This document shows positions 42,871 through 52,752 of a stretch of 64,000 nt of DNA, one piece after another (positions within the stretch are counted from its first letter, which is position 1; each line of letters opens with the position of its first letter). Source of the stretch: Podospora comata (lineage: Eukaryota; Ascomycota; Sordariomycetes; Sordariales; Podosporaceae); contig CP071496.1 of assembly GCA_017354895.1 (NCBI GenBank), positions 1,922,001 through 1,986,000 on the forward strand. Direction: 5' to 3'. The notes beneath the pieces were generated by a model, which saw only the letters and a list, made by a program, of their open reading frames with translations, did not search any database and was not told where the DNA came from. The position numbers were made by a program, and so were the translations under genes.

Positions 42871-45800
42871 ATGGACGTCACAAAACCAGACCCGGATGCC
42901 GAGGGTGTCGTCATGCAACAGAGTTATCCCTCGCCTATGGTCGACAGCGCCGATGCCCAGTACTACCAGCTTGCCAACCACCGCGAACACGATGGGCAGA
43001 TGGCTGCTCATCAAGGGGGGCAAGAGGTGCCGGATGGATTGCCGAATTTGACGGCGCATCAGGAGCATCATGAGCACGAGGAACATCACGATTTGCATGA
43101 GCTTCAAGAGCTGCAGGAGCCACCTGCACCGCAGCAGCATGATTCGAGGCCACAGGTCAGCGCGGATGAGCTTCAGCTTGCGGCTCAGTTGACGCAGGGC
43201 TTGACGCAGGGGATGAACCAGATGATGGCGCCGGCTGATATGGCGACTGTGGAGAGCGAGGTGCAGGAACAGCAACCGTTGCCGCAGCAGCTGGGGGAGG
43301 AACATCAGCAGCATCAGCAGCAGCAAGCGGAGGTGCAAGCTCCATCGGTGCCGAACCTTCAGGAGCAGCTCGAGGCCTCGCTTCAGAATCACGAGCGGGA
43401 ACTGCAAAACCAGAATCATAGTATTCAGAACCAGAACCATGAGCATGAGCTCCAGGATCACAACCACGAGCTCCAGGGTCATGAACATGAACTCCAGGCT
43501 CATAACCATGAGCTGCAGAACCATGGCCTTCAGGTTGAGAATGTGATGCCGCATCATGAGCAGACTCAGACACAGCACCATTTCCCTCAGAATCCGCCGC
43601 CGCCGCCACATCTCCCGACGCATTTGTCTATGGAGCACATGCCCAGTGTGCACCCGACATATCAGATGCCGGATAATACTCCGCCAAGGAAGCGATCCAA
43701 AGTATCTCGGGCCTGTGATGAGTGTAGGAGGAAGAAGATCAAGTGTGATGCACAGTCGGAAGCGAGTGAACAGGCGTGTTCGAATTGTCGAAGGTCTAGT
43801 GCTCAGTGTCTGTTCAGTCGGGTGCCTCAGAAGCGTGGTCCGAGTAAAGGGTAAGTAATCCGTCATGCTAATCAGGATACATGGACAAGGCTAACATGTA
43901 ATAGGTACATCAAAGAACTGGCCGACAGGATCAACTCCATCGAAGGGAAGCTCAACAGCAACGTGGCTGCTGACGGGTTGGAAGATACCACCCGCAGGTC
44001 ATCCTCTGAGGCCTTTGCCTCCCCAGTCCTGGGTGACGACGGTCGGAAGCGTCCGTTTTCGAGCATCTCAGCCGATCCCTACGCTACGGCTGCTTCTCCA
44101 AATCGTATCCCAACCACATATGGTACCGAACACAGGCCAATATTACCCTATGTTCACCCAGACTTTAGGCCGCCGAATCCAGCCAGCGCGAATGATTTGG
44201 CGCTGAAGACTATGCCCCCTTTGCCTACCTTTCCTTCGGGCAACGAGCTAGGTCTACAGTCTCAGACAGCAGATGGGTTGATGGATTCAATATCCCCCAA
44301 TGGAACCACTGGTCAAAGTCATCAACCTGACCACCACCACCACCACCACCACCAGCAGCAGCAGCAGCAGCAGCAACTTCCCGAAATCGATGACGCGACC
44401 TTTGATAAATATCTCGAGGCTATTCACCCTACGTTTCCCGTTTTGGCTTCTACAAAGGCTCGTGTACAGTCATTACTCTGGCAAGCGAGTTTTCCATTAC
44501 AAAATGCCTTCTACCAGGCTTTCTTTGCAATGATACGGCCTTTCTCACCGGAAGTTCCAGGAGGGGATTTGATAGTAGCCAGTCGGCTTCTTTCCGCCGA
44601 ACTTGCTCAAGGGGGGAGGTCACCGCCAGAGGATTTACTCACGTTGCAGGGGTTAGTAATGTTGATTATTGCTTCTGACTGCCAGGGTGTGTCAGCTGGA
44701 ACTGCAAAATGGAAGAATGGGGTCTTCGGACAAGCGGTTGGTCTGGGGTGGGCGATGGGGTTGCATACGAGGCGGGTGCCGGAGGTGGAGGAGGAGGGGT
44801 TTGATCCGAACAGTGATGATAATGTTGGGTTGAGGGCGTGGTGGGTGCTGGTTACGTTGGACAGGTGGGATGCGGCGGGGAGGGGGAGGCCGACGTTTAT
44901 GCCGAATGACACGGTTGTTGTGTTGCCTGGGTTGAAGACGGTGGTTGGGGAGGGGGTGTGGGAGCTTATAAGTGAGTTGTACTGTGCCGTTTCTTGAGGT
45001 GGGTTATGGACTAACATGTGGACAGGACTCTCACACGTGCTGGGCTTCTTGATCCCTACGATCTCCACAATGAGAAACTCTCTCGATCCCTTTGCGGCTT
45101 CGGCATCACTCGTCATGGCGGAAAACTATGCCCTTATGGCAGCGGAGATGGTGAGGCTGGCGTTTCCAACGGGGGCGGTTAGCACTGGCCCTGTGGTGCA
45201 AATGGCCTATTGGCATGTTCAAATCTTACGGCAGCTGGTGGGTGCCTCTCGCGTACCGTTGCGGATTTTGGAGGCGTGTAAGAGCCAGGTATCGCTGCTG
45301 GCGAATAGTCACGAGGTTGTTTGTCCTTTGACGCATCACTTTTTGGGACTGGTAGGAGTGGCGCTTGTGGAGCTGGGAAGGGTAAAGGAAACGGAAGGGG
45401 AGGCAGGGGAGTTGGTGGGGTATCTGTTGGAGTATAGGATTGCGGCTTCGAGTTGGAATGAAGATGTTAGGAGGGGGTTGGAAGGGGTGAGGAGGGGGAA
45501 GGGGTTGAGGCGGTTGGCGGAGTTGGCTACGGGGGATGGGCAGGGGAGAGGGGAGATGGGGAGGGTGTTGGGGGAAGGGTATTTATCTTTTTGGGAGAGG
45601 AGTGATGAGGAGGGTCGTGTAGAAGAGGCAGAGGGGCATAATCAGCAGGAGGAGCAGCAGCATCATGGGGAGGTACAGCAGCCCGAGGCCCCACTACAGG
45701 AGGCCCAGCAAGGACAACAGGAGGATGTGGTCATGCATGATGAGCCGGATCCTGGGCAGGCACAACGAGCGCAGGAGGATGAGGAGAGAGCTGCTCATGC

Positions 45801-46020
45801 TGCTGCTGTTGCGGCTGTTGCTGCTATCAACAGTGCCGACTTGTCTGCTGCTGGCGAGGCGGAGACGATTCCTGCTTCGGTTGGGGAAGGTGGTGTGTCT
45901 AAGACGGAAGAGCAGCAGTTACAATCTCACCCGCCGGTAGAAGGAGGGCATCAAGGAGGGGATATTGGGTTGGGACTGCAGATGGCGTTGGGGGTGGCTC
46001 AACCGCCGGCGGCTGTTTAG
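42871..46020 (+). CDS. col-26: Zn2Cys6 transcription factor, COL-26/BglR (RGT1-like) type (1,013 aa)
   Basis: Three exons: 42871-43850, 43905-44971 and 45026-46020, with two 54-bp introns. The first falls just after the zinc cluster, at RGPSKG|YIKELAD. The binuclear cluster (about residues 282-313) reads RACDECRRKKIKCD, then CSNCRRSSAQC. It is followed by FSRVPQKRGPSKGYIKELAD, the linker typical of RGT1/BglR/COL-26, which in filamentous fungi couples glucose sensing to sugar transporters and polysaccharide-degrading genes. Residues 1-275 are His/Gln-rich with repeats; a His7-Gln8 run lies near residue 470. Residues 480-780 form the fungal middle homology region (FDKYLEAIHPTFPVL, GLGWAMGLH, RAWWVLVTLDRW). 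The C-terminus is Gln/Ala/Glu-rich. The ATG at 42871 (MDVTKPDPD) is the first good one in frame. Neurospora's orthologue is named col-26; orthology is inferred from the linker. Confidence 0.8.
43386..43530 (+). repeat. In-frame NHE/HELQ tandem repeat in the regulator gene
   Basis: Imperfect units of about 15-21 bp encode variants of QNHNHELQ and GHEHELQ (residues about 172-220). The Leu-Gln and His spacing makes an amphipathic helical or metal-binding stretch possible. Unit variation suggests an old expansion that has drifted. Confidence 0.8.
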
Positions 46021-47078
46021 GATGGTAATGATGCTGGTGGGGAAGAGGTAGTGGATTGGAGTTTCTGGTACAATATGAATGTTTAGTCATTGCGGAGGGG
46101 GCGGCGGTTGGTGAAAAGTATATATACCAAGAGCGAGGGATAGCGCCGGGGCGTGGTGGTGAGTGTAGGTTAGGAGAATACATCATACCCTTTTGTTTGT
46201 GTTTTTACCGTTGGTCTTGTTGATGGATGGGAAGATGCTGAGGATCATCATTGATGGTGTTCCCACTTGAACCCCGTCGTGTATCTGTTGGTCTGATTCG
46301 CAAGGGACTGTAAGGAGGTAAGTTGGAAGCTGCTTTCAGTTTCAGGTTACCTTTTCAAGATATCAGTCGCAGTCTTTATCATTGAGCGGCCCTATCTACC
46401 TACCAGAAAACGATCATGACAGTATTATCGGTGCAACCAAAAGCTGTAGCAAACCAGGCGAGATAACCCCCCCAGTGGCAACACCACCCCTAAACTCCCC
46501 CAATCCCACCCGGATTCCCCATCCCACCTCAAGAAGCCGACGTCGTCCAAATAAGCTTTTCCCAACGCGACAAAAAAAGCCAATGACAACTTGTCACCAA
46601 TCCCCCCCGAGTAATGTTAGAGACCAGGGGGGCCAGTAAATCCCATTTATTTCCATTCCAAGAAACCAGACATTGAGACGACGGCGAGAGAAAATAGCTC
46701 TTCTGTCCTCTCTGTTCCAAAAGCTCCAATTAAACCCCAACTCCTCCCTAGTCGTTTCAGTTGCCTGGGCCTCCCCAAATTTCCTGATCTGCATCCATCA
46801 CCAAAAAGACAAGTTCAAACAACAGCATATATTTACCAACCAAAAGAATATATATATATATATAATCCCCGACGCAAAACAAAAAACTCACCTTGCATGA
46901 CATTTTTTTGATGGCACCATCACCTACCCAAGCTAGCACAAGAAATCCGAGGCGACGGAGCGTACATTGTACCATCTCCACACACCCTATTATCATACAC
47001 CCCACCCTGCCTCCCTCTTGCTTGCCCGTGTCAGGCAAACAAAAAATCCACCAACCAAACCAACCCAAGGGAAAAATT
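46021..47078. other. Intergenic between the regulator and family copy 3
   Basis: Holds an AT dinucleotide tract at about 46849-46864 and A/C-rich leader sequence before the copy 3 ATG. No further gene is seen. Confidence 0.5.
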
Positions 47079-47555
47079 ATGTGCATGCAGAAAGACAAAG
47101 TCTGGTTAGAGTGCAATCACCGCGCCTTTTTTCGCTTCGAGCCCTGCGCCAGGCTCGGCCACGGCTGCTTCGGTGCCGGCGGCGACCACGACGAGGTGCA
47201 CGTGCAAGATATCTGCGCAGACTGCAAGAGAAAAGACCCCAACCCTGCCGCCCGCGAGGCCGAGAGGGTGAGGAGGGAGATGGAGCTGCGCGCTAGGAGG
47301 GCGGATGAAGAGCGTGTTGCGCAGATCAAAAGGCTTCAGATTGAGGCTAGGAGGAGGGCAGAGGATGCGAAGAGAAAGCAGGAGGAGGAAGCGCTCAAGT
47401 TGGCGAGGAGAAGGGAGAGGGAAAGGCGGCAGCTGGAGAAACAGGTTGATAATAAGGCTGGGAAAGCTCTGGAGAGCCATAAACGGAAACATGAAGGGGG
47501 GGAGAAGGATGAACCGAAGGCTAAGCGACAGAGAGGGAGCGGTGGCGGTGGATGA
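47079..47555 (+). CDS. Small Cys/His-rich family protein, copy 3, with basic coiled-coil tail (158 aa)
   Basis: Begins MCMQKDKVWLECNHRAF, then PC, GHGCFGAG, HVQDIC and ADC, matching copies 1 and 2 in all cysteines, with one more residue before the first Cys and CNH instead of CGH. The CxH and CxxC ligand pairs suggest a zinc-binding module of about 55 residues. Unlike the other copies it continues with about 100 residues of charged helix (EAERVRREMELRARRADEE) and a Lys/Arg-rich end (KAKRQRG), a probable nuclear-localisation signal. No intron interrupts the CxxC codon, in contrast to copy 2. An in-frame GTG-started extension upstream lacks an ATG, so 47079 is the start. Function unknown; a nuclear binding role is possible. 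Confidence 0.8.
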   Translation: MCMQKDKVWLECNHRAFFRFEPCARLGHGCFGAGGDHDEVHVQDICADCKRKDPNPAAREAERVRREMELRARRADEERVAQIKRLQIEARRRAEDAKRKQEEEALKLARRRERERRQLEKQVDNKAGKALESHKRKHEGGEKDEPKAKRQRGSGGGG

Positions 47556-48514
47556 AACCGCAGGATGAGTTGAATGCGGTTGACAGGCCGATCAAAGTTT
47601 GAGGGTTGTGGAAGCGTCGATGGGGAAGATGCCTGGCATTTACAAGCCTCATATCAGCGTTGTTGTCTCTATAGCTAGCAACTTGGCGATCAGATGGCTC
47701 CGGGCACATTGCAGACTGGTTCGAGGGGGGTGGGGCAGAGAAACCTCATGCTTGTCATGGCTAGTCAAAGGAAGACAACGGTGGCGGGTCGAGGGATGAA
47801 AGGCAGCCAGTTCTCCCAAGCCGCTGAGGTATGGCTAGCCGAGGGACATGAGTAGCCAGGAGAAGGAATGTCGCAAATGGTGAGTCGGACCGCTTTCTGA
47901 AGACCTGATATATTTGCTGACAGGTCCAGCCTAGGAAACAGTTCCAAGCATTGGGATGAAATCCAAAGATTAAATCCGTACACGGACCAAATGTTGGTTC
48001 CGAAAGGATAAACACTCGCTGGGAGATGTCCAGGGCCTCTTATAAATAACACAAGAAGACAACCGCCCAAAAACCAGACTGGATGTAGATCAAACTCAGT
48101 GGTTGGAAAATGGGGAGCGGGAGGTATCGGTTGTAAGGAGTGTTGTAGAAGAACGGTTTGGGGTTTTTGAACTCCGATTCAAATTTAAATTAATCACTTT
48201 CGTGCCGTAGACTAGCAAGAGCCATCAACTGATACCACACATACAACAAGACATGTAGTCGAAGAAGGAAGGAGCTGGTGTGTTAGTCCCCCTTTCAGCT
48301 TGGCAGTTGGCCGCCGGTCTGCGAGCATCCGTCAAGACATTTGTCAGCTACGTCATACCACTCAGTTCCTTACTGAGAAGACACACGTGATTTCGCGACA
48401 TTCCGTGCCATGCAACCAAACGGCCATTCGCGACAGGCAGACTCATCAGCGTGCATCTCAGCCTTCTGACTTTGATCCCATCACAGATCCCATGTGAGCG
48501 CTGCTGTTCGCATC
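47556..48514. other. Intergenic, copy 3 3' region and RAD4 promoter
   Basis: No supportable gene. Frames on the minus strand (47761-48070) lack domains. Confidence 0.5.
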
Positions 48515-51103
48515 ATGCCTGGAAGGAAACGAAGCGCCCCGATCGACAACCCCAGCCCACGGACCACCCGCGCCACCCGCTCCAGCGCTCGCAGGACAGC
48601 TGCCAAAAATGACAATGATGTTATTCCCGATGTGGTCAAAGAAATGGTGGTGGAAGTGAGGAAAGCGAAACAAGCTGCCGCAGAAAATGAAGACACTCCA
48701 ACAGAACCGCCACGAAAGCGGAAACGACCCGGGGAGAAACCCGCCAAGCCATCCAAGGAGAATGACGCTGGGAATGACGGCAATGATGAGGAGATTGAGT
48801 TTGAAGATGTTCCAATACCTGCTCCGACCATCCAGACCATGGTTAGAGACACGGATGACGAGGAGGATGACGATGACGATGACGATGATATCCAGTTTGA
48901 GGACGTCAATATCAACGGTGCTCAAGCAAACACAAGATATGAAGGGCCGAAGACGTTGGATCTTGATCTCACTGCTTATATGGCCTCGTTAGCTCCGAAA
49001 AAAGGAGACCGTCGCAAGGCATTGGGGAGGGAGGAAAAGGACCGTCGTATAGAGACACACAAGGTTCATCTTCTCTGTCTGCTGGCTCACGTAGAGTTGA
49101 GGAACCGGTGGTGCAATGACCCCGAGGTTCAAGATGCTCTTCGTCCGCTGCTGTCTCGGAAAACAGTAGGATTTTTGCGTCCGAGGGCAAGTCTGAACCA
49201 GTTCAGCCGGACTGAATCACTGAGAAGGGGTATCTCCGAGGCCAAGGAGGTGTTCAGAACCAGGTTTGAGATCACCGAGCGAGGGCTACAGAGAGCCCTC
49301 TGGGCGGAAAATCTGGACCAACTGAAAGATTACAAACCACCCCCAGACGCGGAAACCACCCGCAACAAAGCCGACTTTCTCAAAGCAGCCCAAACCCTCC
49401 GCGGCTCCCGCGACGTCGGCGCCCAGCTCTTTTGCGCCCTCCTCCGCTCGGTAGGAGTAGAAGCCCGTCTGGTCTGCTCCCTCCAACCCCTCGCCTGCGT
49501 CGCAGGGGCGCCGGCCATGCCCAAGCCATCATCCAAAACCACGCCGAAAGCTAAACAACCCTCCAAATCAGAGCAATACTTAGCAGCCGTGGCCAAACAC
49601 GAAACAAAATTCACCCCCACCACCCCTGGCACAATCCCCCGCTCCCGTCTAGGCCACCCAGACGCAACATCCTACCAAATCCCCTCCCTCCTCGCCCCTT
49701 CTCCTTCTACCCCCCCTCCTTTACCCACCCCTAAAACCCAAGTCAAAAAAATCAAAGGCGAATCCCCCTTTCCAATCTACTGGGTCGAAATCCTCGACCA
49801 CGCCCACCAGAAATACCACCCCGTCGATCCTCTAGTCACCTTTTCCCAGTTCAATCCCAAGGTCTACGAACCCCCCTCTTCTGACCTCCTCAACTCCCTC
49901 ACCTACGCCGTGGCCTTCAACCCCGACTCTTCCTGTCTCGACGTAACCCGCCGTTACGCAAAAGCGTACAACTCAAAAACCAGACGGTGGAGAATCGACG
50001 GCTTAGTTTCGTCACGCAGCGGCCTGAAAGGGGAACGCTGGCTGAGGGCCGCGCTGAGGAGGTACCAGCCCCCGTCCGTGACGGACTTGCTGCAGATTGA
50101 ACTCAACGAGCTGAAAGCGGCCGAGCTGAAGGAGCCGATGCCGAGGAATGTGATGGATTTTAGGGATCATCCTGTTTATGCTTTGGAGAGGCATCTCAGG
50201 AGGAATGAGGTTTTGGTGCCAGGGGCGCAGGTTAGCGGGACGGTTGGTAGTGCGGGGGGAAGGGGGGGGTTGGAGAGGATTTACAGACGGAGGGATGTCA
50301 AGGTGGCGAGGACGAGGGAGAGGTGGTTTAGGTTGGGGAGGGTGGTGAAGGGTGGGGAGGTGCCGGTGAAGGTGCTGCCAAAGATGAAAAGGAAGAAAAA
50401 GGGGCGGTTGGGTGATGGTGATGATGATGAGGAGGGGGAGCAAGGGGCAGGGAATCCGGTTTTTATTGAGAGTCAGACGGAGGTGTATGTGCCGCCTCCG
50501 GTGGTGGGGGGGAGGGTGCCGAGGAATAGGTTTGGGAATGTGGATGTTTATGTGCCGAGTATGGTTCCACGGGGGGGGGTGCATCTACCTCATGAGAGGG
50601 CGAGGAGGGCGGCGTTCGTACTGGGGATCGATGCTGCGCCGGCGTTAACGGGGTTTGAGTTTAGGGGGAGGCAGGGGACGGCGGTGTTGAGGGGCGTTGT
50701 GGTTGCGGCTGAGTATAAGGGGGCGATGGAGGCGGTTATTCAAGGACTAGAAGATATGGAGGTGGAGGAGGAGCAGGAGAGAAAAACGAGGATGTTGCTC
50801 GCCATCTGGAGAAGAATGTTGAAGGGTTTGAGGATTAGGGAGAGGATCATGGATGGGGTGGATGAGGAGGCTGAGGCGGAAGCCGAGGCCAGAAAGCAAG
50901 AAGACAAGGGTAAAGCCAAAGAGGTAGACATGCCTGATTTCGACGACACCGCCACCCCCTTTCACGATGACGAAGATGAAGACTCAGCCGGAAGGGGTGG
51001 TTTCTTCCCATCCACCAACCTCGACAGCGATGACGAAGGGGGAGGGGGTGGGTTCATGGTAGAAGAAGAAGAAGAAGAAGGCGGCGGCTTCGTGATAGAA
51101 TAG
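48515..51103 (+). CDS. rad4: DNA damage recognition protein RAD4/XPC (862 aa)
   Basis: Senses helix-distorting lesions in global-genome nucleotide excision repair, acting with RAD23 in the nucleus. Single exon; the ATG at 48515 (MPGRKRSAP) is the first in frame. The N-terminal 150 residues are basic then acidic (DDEEDDDDDDDD). The transglutaminase-like fold covers about 170-530, with LFCALLRSVGVEARLVCSLQ and YWVEILDHAHQKYHPVDP. BHD1 starts near 545 (MDFRDHPVYALERHLRRNE); BHD2 includes KVARTRERWFRLGRVVKGG; BHD3 near 665 reads NRFGNVDVYVPSMVPRGG and GFEFRGRQGTAV. The C-terminus is acidic. The length fits fungal homologues. Composition changes sharply along the gene: C-rich codons at about 49320-50000, G-rich at 50030-50870, C-rich again to the end. 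Confidence 0.95.
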   Translation: MPGRKRSAPIDNPSPRTTRATRSSARRTAAKNDNDVIPDVVKEMVVEVRKAKQAAAENEDTPTEPPRKRKRPGEKPAKPSKENDAGNDGNDEEIEFEDVPIPAPTIQTMVRDTDDEEDDDDDDDDIQFEDVNINGAQANTRYEGPKTLDLDLTAYMASLAPKKGDRRKALGREEKDRRIETHKVHLLCLLAHVELRNRWCNDPEVQDALRPLLSRKTVGFLRPRASLNQFSRTESLRRGISEAKEVFRTRFEITERGLQRALWAENLDQLKDYKPPPDAETTRNKADFLKAAQTLRGSRDVGAQLFCALLRSVGVEARLVCSLQPLACVAGAPAMPKPSSKTTPKAKQPSKSEQYLAAVAKHETKFTPTTPGTIPRSRLGHPDATSYQIPSLLAPSPSTPPPLPTPKTQVKKIKGESPFPIYWVEILDHAHQKYHPVDPLVTFSQFNPKVYEPPSSDLLNSLTYAVAFNPDSSCLDVTRRYAKAYNSKTRRWRIDGLVSSRSGLKGERWLRAALRRYQPPSVTDLLQIELNELKAAELKEPMPRNVMDFRDHPVYALERHLRRNEVLVPGAQVSGTVGSAGGRGGLERIYRRRDVKVARTRERWFRLGRVVKGGEVPVKVLPKMKRKKKGRLGDGDDDEEGEQGAGNPVFIESQTEVYVPPPVVGGRVPRNRFGNVDVYVPSMVPRGGVHLPHERARRAAFVLGIDAAPALTGFEFRGRQGTAVLRGVVVAAEYKGAMEAVIQGLEDMEVEEEQERKTRMLLAIWRRMLKGLRIRERIMDGVDEEAEAEAEARKQEDKGKAKEVDMPDFDDTATPFHDDEDEDSAGRGGFFPSTNLDSDDEGGGGGFMVEEEEEEGGGFVIE

Positions 51104-51135
51104 CCTTTTTATTCTTTTATTTCCAATCCCAGATT

Positions 51136-52016
51136 TCAATTCTCACCCTCCCGCTCCTGCTTCCGTCCCTCCCAAAACCCCCTCCCATAACTCACCATCA
51201 CCTCCTCCCCCCTCTCGATCCCGGTATTCAACCCTTTTTTCCCCCTAGGCAAAACCCACACGCTCATCACCTTTTGTCCCGTCCTCTCATCCCACGCGAC
51301 TTTGAACTCGGCGTTTGGCTTCCCCTTTTGTTGCTTTGGTGGTTTCTTCTGCCCGGGGACTGGCTCCGGGGGGGTGAAGGGTATACCGCGGTAATCGTTC
51401 ACGAACCTAGCCTCGTTGCCAGCTCTGGCTGCGTCGACGGCGACATCTGCGTCGCGGTCTAGCCAGAGGTCGTAGTCTGATTTGGTGTAGTCGTAATCTT
51501 CGTCTTGGAGGCCGGGGCCGGAACCGGGGTGGTAGTGGCCTAGGTAGGGGAGGATGAGGGTGTCTGGGGGGAGGTGTTGGGTTGCAAAGAGGCCGGATTG
51601 GCCGTGGGCGGGATCTAAATGGGGTTTAGAAGTGGGAATAGAAATGGGGGAGGGTGAAGAGGGGGACGCGACATACGTTTTGGATCAGTGATGGGGGTTA
51701 TTTTGACGTGAGGTGCTGGCCCGAGGGGGAAAGATCCCGGGATGGTGGGGAGGTCGGGATCCAGGGTGCGGAGGAGGGAGAGTTGGGAGGGTGTTATTTG
51801 AGGGGAGTAGGCGGGGGTAGTGAGATAAGGGAGGGATTTGGGCCAGTTTACGGGAAAGGGGTCGTCGTTGCTGGGAGTGGTGGAGAGCGTGGGTTGTGAT
51901 GGCGTGGGTTGTGATGGCGGTTTTGAGGGTGGTGTTTCTTTCGGCATTTTACTCGATTTGGTCCTTTTTATACTGGACTCGTTGGCGGGGTGTTTTCTTT
52001 TTCGAGTTTCTGACAT
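51136..52016 (-). CDS. SET-domain protein (272 aa)
   Basis: Two exons, 51677-52016 and 51136-51614, with a 62-bp intron (GTATGT donor, TTTAG acceptor) joining DPK|HPAHGQSGLFA. The first 110 residues are a basic then Pro/Ser-rich disordered region (MSETRKRKHPANESS, TPPSKPPSQPTPS). The SET fold follows: GLFATQHLPPDTLILPYLG, NEARFVNDYRG (the position of the NHSCxPN motif, here without Cys), KVMSVWVLPRG and GEEVMVSYGRGFW (the GEELTYDYG position). Such proteins transfer methyl groups from S-adenosylmethionine to lysines; the substrate is unknown. No post-SET cysteines are present. The gene ends only 32 bp from the RAD4 stop, tail to tail, so the two 3' UTRs must overlap. Confidence 0.8.
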
Positions 52017-52752
52017 GTTGGTGATATAATGTCTTTGGAAGTGGTTGGTGGATGAGAGTTGCTTTTGTGGGTGTGAAGCAGGTTGTGAGATGGAAATGAG
52101 AAGTCTAAGTTGAAGTGGTCAGTGCGAAGTTTTGCCGGGCTTGCAACATTGCAACAATCTTCAGACTCTGGGACAAGCTGACATTTCCAGGTTCCTGAAC
52201 AAAAAAAATAAATAAAAAATAAATAAAAATAAAAAAAATTGAAATCTTCTTTTTAAAAAATAAAATAAAATAAAAGCAATGATTCGATCTGTGATGGCTA
52301 TAAGTGAGCACACATAGACCAAATAACAGAGATCATGAGGTAAAACCAAGGCTTCGAGGCATGGTAAATAGGCCTTAAATGCTTTGTATATTGATAAGTC
52401 CTAACTATGTATTGTTAGGCCTTAAAAAGATAGTTTAGAGGCCTAAAAAGATAGTGAACAAGCTTAAAAGGTTAGCTAGGAAGGCTATTAGTTATCTCTT
52501 AAGAGCTACCAAATATTTTTCGAAGATTGGTTCAGTATTTTGCAGTGCCAGTTATTATGTCCACGACGTAGTTGTATGTACAAGTCGACTTCGCAGACGA
52601 CAATGTCTTGGAAATGCTATCGCTATCGTACAGTCGGGTCTGGCCCAAGACTGAAAATTAGTCTTGGGCGAAGAGGCTATCCAGATTGTTGTATATTTGG
52701 CTTTGTTGTTCCGGGGATGGTGTAACGGAAGACAATGCTCTCGCGCTCGGCG
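52017..52752. other. Intergenic with AT-rich block
   Basis: Positions 52196-52290 are almost pure A/T, and 52360-52535 are TA-rich with short repeats of GGCCTAAAAAGATAG type. The block is far more AT-rich than anything else in the window. A mutated repeat remnant (RIP-like C-to-T decay) is possible, but no element could be identified. Confidence 0.5.

Noticed and set aside
46849-46864. TA dinucleotide tract as a TATA box
   Set aside because: A simple microsatellite about 215 bp before copy 3; too repetitive to call a core promoter element.
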